Shown piece by piece: positions 59,536 to 64,000 of a stretch of DNA of 64,000 nt. Position numbers and translations under genes: made by a program. The notes beneath the pieces are model-generated. The model ran no database searches and had not been told where the DNA came from. It was given only the letters and a program-made list of their open reading frames with translations. Origin of the DNA: Phytopseudomonas seleniipraecipitans (lineage in GTDB: Bacteria > Pseudomonadota > Gammaproteobacteria > Pseudomonadales > Pseudomonadaceae); contig NZ_FNBM01000007.1 in assembly GCF_900102335.1 (NCBI RefSeq), forward strand, positions 1 to 64,000, in the 5' to 3' direction. How positions within the stretch are numbered: the stretch's first letter is position 1; every line of letters begins with the position of its first letter.

Positions 59536-61308
59536 TTAATAAGTACGAACTTTGGGTTCAAATGCCGGGACTGTCTTCGGCGAGAAGTTGACGTCACGCT
59601 TGGTCACGCGCTTCTCACCCGGGAAGTACAGGCTGTGGCACAACCAGTTGGTATCGTCACGGTCCTCGTAGTCTTCACGGGCATGCGCGCCGCGGGACTC
59701 GGTACGGGTATCCGCTGCGATAGCAGTGGCTTCGGCGACTTCCAGCAGGTTCTGCAACTCCAGCGCTTCGATGCGCGCGGTGTTGAAGGCCTGGCTCTTG
59801 TCAGCAATCTTGACGTTGGCGATACGCTCACGCAGATCGGCCAGCTGGGTGATGCCCTTCTTCATGTATTCGCCGGTACGGAATACGCCGAAGTAGTTTT
59901 GCATGCACTGCTGCAGTTCCTTACGCAGCGGCGCGACTTCTTCGCCGGTGCTGCGCTCGTTGACGCCCGACAGGCGCTTGAGCGACAGCTCGATATCGGT
60001 CTCGCTGGCACCGCGGACTTCCACGCCTTCTTTCAGCGCTTTTTCCAGGTGCAGACCAGCGGCGCGGCCGAACACAACCAGGTCGAGCAGCGAGTTGCCA
60101 CCCAGACGGTTAGCGCCGTGTACCGATACGCAAGCCACTTCGCCCACGGCGAACAGGCCTTCGATGATGCGATCAACGCCGTTGGCGTCCTGGGTGATGG
60201 CCTGACCATGAATGTTGGTGGCAACGCCGCCCATCATGTAGTGGCAGGTTGGGATCACTGGAACAGGCGCGACAACCGGGTCAACGTGAGCGAAGGTCTT
60301 GGACAGTTCGCAGATGCCAGGCAGGCGGCTGTGCAGCACTTCTTCACCCAGGTGGTCGAGCTTCAGCAGTACGTGGTCCTTGTCAGGGCCACAACCGTTG
60401 CCGGCAATGACTTCCTTGACCATGGAACGGGCCACTACGTCGCGACCGGCAAGGTCTTTGGCGTTGGGCGCATAACGCTCCATGAAACGCTCGCCATGGG
60501 CGTTGATCAGGTAGCCACCCTCACCACGGCAGCCTTCGGTGACCAGTACACCCGCGCCGGCGATACCGGTTGGGTGGAACTGCCACATCTCGATGTCCTG
60601 CACCGGCACGCCAGCACGCAGCGCCATGCCGATACCGTCACCGGTATTGATCAATGCGTTGGTGGTCGAGGCGTAGATACGGCCTGCACCGCCAGTAGCC
60701 AGAACCACGGCTTTCGAACGGATGTAAACGGTTTCGCCGGTTTCGATGCAGATGGCGATGACGCCGACGATGGCGCCGTCCTGGTTCTTGACCAGATCGA
60801 CCGCGTACCATTCGTTGAGGAACGAGGTGCCAGCCTTCAGGTTGGCCTGGTACAGGGTGTGCAGCAGGGCATGACCGGTACGGTCGGCAGCGGCGCAGGT
60901 ACGCGCAGCCTGAGTCGGGTTATCCGGGCCTTTGGACTGGCCACCGAACGGACGCTGATAGATGCGGCCCTGCTCGGTACGGGAGAACGGCAGGCCCATG
61001 TGCTCGAGTTCGAACACCGCTTCCGGGCCGACGGAACACATGTATTCGATCGCGTCCTGGTCACCGATATAGTCGGAGCCCTTGACGGTGTCGTACATGT
61101 GCCAGCGCCAATCGTCGTTCGGATCGTTCGACGCGATGGCGCAGGTGATACCACCCTGGGCCGAAACGGTGTGCGAACGGGTCGGGAAGACCTTGGTGAC
61201 CACTGCGGTCTTGTGACCGCCTTGCGCCAGCTGCAATGCAGCGCGCATACCGGCACCGCCACCACCGACGATGATGGCGTCATAGGAAAGAGTACGAATG
61301 CTAGTCAT
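59536..61308 (-). CDS. sdhA: Succinate dehydrogenase flavoprotein subunit
   Basis: The 590-residue subunit oxidises succinate to fumarate. It shows the FAD fold [20 protein letters not shown], the covalent FAD histidine in [20 protein letters not shown], the active-site region of [40 protein letters not shown] near the substrate cap and the conserved C-terminal [11 protein letters not shown]. It lies 3 bp after sdhD and 11 bp before sdhB, within one operon. Confidence 0.98.
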   Translation of the reverse strand: MTSIRTLSYDAIIVGGGGAGMRAALQLAQGGHKTAVVTKVFPTRSHTVSAQGGITCAIASNDPNDDWRWHMYDTVKGSDYIGDQDAIEYMCSVGPEAVFELEHMGLPFSRTEQGRIYQRPFGGQSKGPDNPTQAARTCAAADRTGHALLHTLYQANLKAGTSFLNEWYAVDLVKNQDGAIVGVIAICIETGETVYIRSKAVVLATGGAGRIYASTTNALINTGDGIGMALRAGVPVQDIEMWQFHPTGIAGAGVLVTEGCRGEGGYLINAHGERFMERYAPNAKDLAGRDVVARSMVKEVIAGNGCGPDKDHVLLKLDHLGEEVLHSRLPGICELSKTFAHVDPVVAPVPVIPTCHYMMGGVATNIHGQAITQDANGVDRIIEGLFAVGEVACVSVHGANRLGGNSLLDLVVFGRAAGLHLEKALKEGVEVRGASETDIELSLKRLSGVNERSTGEEVAPLRKELQQCMQNYFGVFRTGEYMKKGITQLADLRERIANVKIADKSQAFNTARIEALELQNLLEVAEATAIAADTRTESRGAHAREDYEDRDDTNWLCHSLYFPGEKRVTKRDVNFSPKTVPAFEPKVRTY

Positions 61309-61311
61309 GAA

Positions 61312-61680
61312 TCAGAAACCCCAAAGAATCAGCACGCCCCAGACGAAGAACACGAACATGGCAATGCCACACGCGGCCTGGAACAGAAAACGCACAACAG
61401 TGGCCCACTTGCCCAGCGCGGTCGGCGTCAGGTAGTCAGTGGAGATCGTCCACATGCCAACCCAAGCATGAGCGCCCAGCGCGACGAGGGTCAGCAAACT
61501 GAAGATGCGCATTGCATTATTGGAGAACAGACCATGCCATTCGGCGTAGCCCATGCCCGGATTCAGGAGGATATAGCCCAACAGAAACAGGACATAAGCC
61601 GCGAGAACGACTGCAGAAACGCGCTGTGCCATCCAGTCATAGAGGCCCGAACGCGACAAATTAGTGACATTAGTTACCAT
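61312..61680 (-). CDS. sdhD: Succinate dehydrogenase membrane anchor SdhD
   Basis: The 122-residue protein has three membrane helices (VSAVVLAAYVLFLLGYILLN, then IFSLLTLVALGAHAWVGMWT and FLFQAACGIAMFVFFVWGVL). The histidine in LGAHAWVGMWTISTDYLTP is in the region that binds heme b and quinone. The ATG at 61680 overlaps the sdhC stop by seven bases. A GTG at 61686 gives a two-residue extension and is less likely. Confidence 0.95.
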   Translation of the reverse strand: MVTNVTNLSRSGLYDWMAQRVSAVVLAAYVLFLLGYILLNPGMGYAEWHGLFSNNAMRIFSLLTLVALGAHAWVGMWTISTDYLTPTALGKWATVVRFLFQAACGIAMFVFFVWGVLILWGF

Positions 61681-62048
61681 ATCCACACCCCCAGCAGCAC
61701 AATCACGATCGCCGACACGACGAGTACGATTTTGGAACCCAGCTTGCCGCCTTCCAGCGTCTCACCGACTCCAGCATCCATGATCAAGTGGCGCACACCG
61801 GCCACCAGGTGGTACAGCAGAGCGGACAAAAGTCCCCAGATCACGAACTTGGCCAGCGGGCTGGTCAAGCATTCTTTCACCTGAGCGAAGCCTTCTTCCG
61901 ATGACAGCGATTTGTCGAGCCCGAACAGCAGCACGGCAATGCCGAGGAAAAGGATGACACCCGATATACGGTGAAGAATGGACGTGTAAGCAGTGACTGG
62001 GAGTTTTATCGTCCGAAGGTCTAAGTTTACAGGTCGTTGGCTATTCAC
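61674..62048 (-). CDS. sdhC: Succinate dehydrogenase cytochrome b556 subunit SdhC
   Basis: The 124-residue protein has three membrane helices. TAYTSILHRISGVILFLGIA carries the conserved Ser and Arg of the quinone site, and LLYHLVAGVRHLIMDAGVGE carries the heme histidine. The start is taken as the GTG at 62048 (MNSQRPVNLDLRT), matching the P. aeruginosa protein. The open frame runs 27 codons further upstream, but that extension is not conserved. It is the promoter-proximal gene of the sdh-suc cluster. Confidence 0.94.
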   Translation of the reverse strand: MNSQRPVNLDLRTIKLPVTAYTSILHRISGVILFLGIAVLLFGLDKSLSSEEGFAQVKECLTSPLAKFVIWGLLSALLYHLVAGVRHLIMDAGVGETLEGGKLGSKIVLVVSAIVIVLLGVWIW

Positions 62049-62181
62049 GGCTTTATTTATCACACTGAGAGCCCCAGCTATCAGGGCTGAGTTGTCGGGA
62101 AGCGCACTGGTCAGGTACCCATCACCCAAGAAGTGACAACTACCAGAATCCGGGCTTAAAGCCCTTGGCAGTCGGGCGCAG

Positions 62182-62210
62182 AGTATAGACAGTTAGGTCG
62201 CTAATGACAA
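62182..62210 (-). promoter_or_regulatory. Sigma-70 promoter of the sdhCDAB cluster
   Basis: On the minus strand TTGTCA (62210-62205), a 17-bp spacer and TATACT (62187-62182). The transcript would start near 62175, giving a leader of about 127 bases to sdhC. That leader contains small hairpins, including GGGCTTAAAGCCC. Confidence 0.75.
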
Positions 62211-62325
62211 CGCGGACACCTCGACCTTCTACCGATTGCACCATCCCCAAAAATGGCGTAAAAGGCCGCGCCGTTTTGTCGCAGGTAGCGCACTCAAACC
62301 CTTCTATTGCCTGGGTTTTCGCAAA

Positions 62326-62353
62326 TTGACTTTCAGATTCATAACACTATAGT
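62326..62353 (+). promoter_or_regulatory. Sigma-70 promoter of gltA
   Basis: TTGACT (62326-62331), a 16-bp spacer and TATAGT (62348-62353) lie about 60 bp before the gltA start. The gap to the divergent sdh promoter is about 115 bp, leaving room for a shared regulator. Confidence 0.75.
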
Positions 62354-62412
62354 GGTGCGGGCCCTGCGTGGGGGGCCGACTGATGATTCCAAGCATAACT
62401 AGGAGGCCACAC

Positions 62413-63681
62413 ATGGCTGACAAAAAAGCGCAGTTGATCATCGAGGGCGCAGCCCCCGTCGAGCTGCCCGTTTTATCCGGCACCGTTGGCCCAGATGTGA
62501 TCGACGTGCGGAGCCTGACTGCCACGGGCAACTTCACTTTCGACCCCGGTTTCATGTCGACCGCATCGTGCGAGTCGAAGATCACCTACATTGATGGTGA
62601 CAAAGGCATCCTGCTGCACCGCGGCTATCCCATCGAACAGTTGGCTGAAAAAGCCGACTACCTGGATACCTGCTACCTGCTGCTCAACGGCGAACTGCCG
62701 GACGAAGAGCAGAAAGCGGCCTTTGTCAGCACCATCAAGAACCACACCATGGTTCACGAACAACTGAAGACTTTCTTCAACGGCTTCCGTCGTGACGCTC
62801 ACCCGATGGCCGTCATGTGTGGTGTGGTTGGCGCCCTCTCCGCCTTCTACCACGACTCCCTGGACATCAAGAACCCGCAGCACCGCGACATTTCCGCGAT
62901 GCGCCTGGTCGCCAAGATGCCGACCATCGCAGCCATGGTGTACAAGTACTCCAAAGGCGAGCCGATGATGTACCCGCGTAACGACCTGAGCTACGCGGAA
63001 AACTTCCTGCACATGATGTTCAACACGCCGTGCGAGACCAAGCCGATCAGCCCGGTGCTGGCCAAGGCGATGGATCGGATCTTCATCCTCCACGCCGATC
63101 ACGAGCAGAACGCTTCTACTTCTACCGTGCGTCTGGCCGGCTCCTCGGGCGCCAACCCGTTCGCCTGTATCGCTGCCGGTATCGCTGCGCTCTGGGGCCC
63201 GGCCCACGGCGGCGCCAACGAAGCCGTTCTGGCCATGCTGGATGAGATTGGCGACGTGTCGAACATCGACAAGTTCATCGCCAAGGCCAAAGACAAAGAC
63301 GACCCGTTCAAGCTCATGGGCTTCGGGCATCGCGTCTACAAGAACTTCGACCCACGCGCCCAGGTCATGAAGCAGACCTGCGACGAAGTACTGGCTGAGC
63401 TGGGCATCAATGACCCGCAGCTGGAACTGGCGATGAAGCTCGACGAAATCGCCCGTAACGATCCTTACTTCAAGGAACGCAACCTGTACCCGAACGTCGA
63501 CTTCTACTCGGGGATCATCCTCAAGGCGATTGGTATTCCGACCAGCATGTTCACCGTGATCTTTGCCCTGGCGCGCACCGTCGGTTGGATCTCGCACTGG
63601 AAGGAAATGCTCTCCAGCCCGTACAAGATTGGCCGTCCGCGCCAGCTGTACACCGGCCCGACCAAGCGCGACATCAAGTAA
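62413..63681 (+). CDS. gltA: Citrate synthase
   Basis: The 422-residue type II citrate synthase joins acetyl-CoA and oxaloacetate. Active-site segments are [20 protein letters not shown], then [20 protein letters not shown] and [20 protein letters not shown] (catalytic Asp). The N-terminal 50-residue domain is that of the hexameric, NADH-inhibited form. The perfect ribosome site AGGAGG sits six bases before the ATG at 62413; the upstream in-frame extension is discarded. It is divergent from sdhC, as in other pseudomonads. Confidence 0.97.
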   Translation: MADKKAQLIIEGAAPVELPVLSGTVGPDVIDVRSLTATGNFTFDPGFMSTASCESKITYIDGDKGILLHRGYPIEQLAEKADYLDTCYLLLNGELPDEEQKAAFVSTIKNHTMVHEQLKTFFNGFRRDAHPMAVMCGVVGALSAFYHDSLDIKNPQHRDISAMRLVAKMPTIAAMVYKYSKGEPMMYPRNDLSYAENFLHMMFNTPCETKPISPVLAKAMDRIFILHADHEQNASTSTVRLAGSSGANPFACIAAGIAALWGPAHGGANEAVLAMLDEIGDVSNIDKFIAKAKDKDDPFKLMGFGHRVYKNFDPRAQVMKQTCDEVLAELGINDPQLELAMKLDEIARNDPYFKERNLYPNVDFYSGIILKAIGIPTSMFTVIFALARTVGWISHWKEMLSSPYKIGRPRQLYTGPTKRDIK

Positions 63682-63710
63682 TTCGCTTGCGTTGAATCCG
63701 CTGTGACAAG

Positions 63711-63740
63711 AAAGCCCATATCCACGGATATGGGCTTTTT
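63711..63740 (+). terminator. Terminator of gltA
   Basis: AAAGCCCATATCC, loop AC, GGATATGGGCTTTTT gives a long stem and T run, about 30 bp after the stop. Confidence 0.93.
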
Positions 63741-63801
63741 CATTTCTACTCCCACCGATCAGGCCTTATCATGACGCCCTGTTTATGTAGCCGGGCCGTT
63801 C

Positions 63802-64000
63802 ATGAAATTCGCCATTGCCCTGTTTTCTTCGCCCTCCGCGCCCTCCTCCCGCCGCGCCCTGCGCTTCGCCGAAGCGGCGCTGGACGGGGGCCACGACATT
63901 GTGCGCCTGTTCTTCTATGGCGACGGTGTGCACAGTGCCTCGGGCAATGTCGTCAGCCCCCAGGATGAAACCGACGTCGCCCGCCAGTGGCGTGAATTGA
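63802..64000 (+). CDS. tusD: Sulfurtransferase TusD (partial, 3' end outside window)
   Basis: Sixty-six codons are visible: MKFAIALFSSPSAPSSRRAL, then RFAEAALDGGHDIVRLFFYG and DGVHSASGNVVSPQDETDVA. This is the DsrE-fold N-terminal half of TusD, which relays sulfur in the TusBCD complex for 2-thiouridine in tRNA wobble positions. The catalytic cysteine region lies beyond the window edge. tusC and tusB would be expected next. Confidence 0.88.
   Translation, partial: MKFAIALFSSPSAPSSRRALRFAEAALDGGHDIVRLFFYGDGVHSASGNVVSPQDETDVARQWREL

Noticed and set aside
59635..61884. 749-codon plus-strand frame opposite sdhA and sdhD
   Set aside because: Antisense shadow of strongly biased sdh genes with no motif or start signal.

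Overview
This window is chromosomal DNA from a Pseudomonas-type gammaproteobacterium. The evidence is high-GC genes with strong codon bias, the blocks gltA / sdhCDAB-sucAB-lpdG-sucCD and gacA-uvrC-pgsA-tRNA, an OprD-family porin, DUF1652, DUF1654 and DUF883 small proteins typical of pseudomonads, an HbcR-type ketone-body locus and a chromosomal class C beta-lactamase. Nothing points to a plasmid or prophage. The only clear mobile DNA is the end of an IS3-family element at the left edge.

Layout, left to right. 1-1.7 kb: IS3-family end, galU and a small conserved gene. 1.9-9.3 kb: a Tsx/OmpK-like outer membrane channel, then a tightly coupled five-gene uptake operon (family 5 binding protein, two permeases, a two-domain ATPase, an OprD porin). 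9.5-16 kb: the old gacA-uvrC-pgsA-tRNA-Gly-tRNA-Cys-tRNA-Leu block, all on the minus strand, with about 3 kb of small genes (DUF883, DUF1652, DUF2892, an Arc-type repressor, CigR) lying between tRNA-Cys and tRNA-Leu. 16-26.4 kb: a LexA-box-controlled DUF1654 gene, an orphan PAS histidine kinase, tRNA-Ser, a Bax-inhibitor-1 membrane protein, a START protein, a cysteine-cluster protein, a coupled sensor kinase and EAL response regulator pair, a DEDDh exonuclease, PpnP and a DUF1289 protein.

26.4-43.6 kb: acnB behind a long, structured untranslated leader; ampC; alaC; then hbcR, a GntP permease, 3-hydroxybutyrate dehydrogenase and acetoacetyl-CoA ligase, with a good sigma-54 promoter and three 16-bp palindromes upstream of the permease. 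After these come a periplasmic binding protein, a thioredoxin-fold protein, PpiC, a rhodanese and the ABC-F protein YbiT. 43.8-50.3 kb: htpG with a sigma-32-like promoter, a membrane protein of unknown function, a lipoprotein, MAPEG and DUF599 proteins and BrnQ. 50.5-63.7 kb: the TCA block sucD-sucC-lpdG-sucB-sucA-sdhB-sdhA-sdhD-sdhC on the minus strand, with gltA divergent on the plus strand. The window ends inside tusD.

Functionally the window is dominated by central carbon metabolism. AcnB, citrate synthase, 2-oxoglutarate dehydrogenase, succinyl-CoA synthetase and succinate dehydrogenase cover much of the TCA cycle, and the ketone-body genes feed acetoacetyl-CoA into it. The most interesting signals are non-coding: the multi-hairpin acnB leader, the HbcR/sigma-54 architecture, a roughly 140-bp imperfect palindrome touching the sucD stop codon, structured gaps before sucC and sucA, an SOS box exactly over a promoter, and the split tRNA operon. 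I saw no CRISPR array, rRNA, secretion system or recognisable anti-phage system. All motif and structure calls were made by eye.
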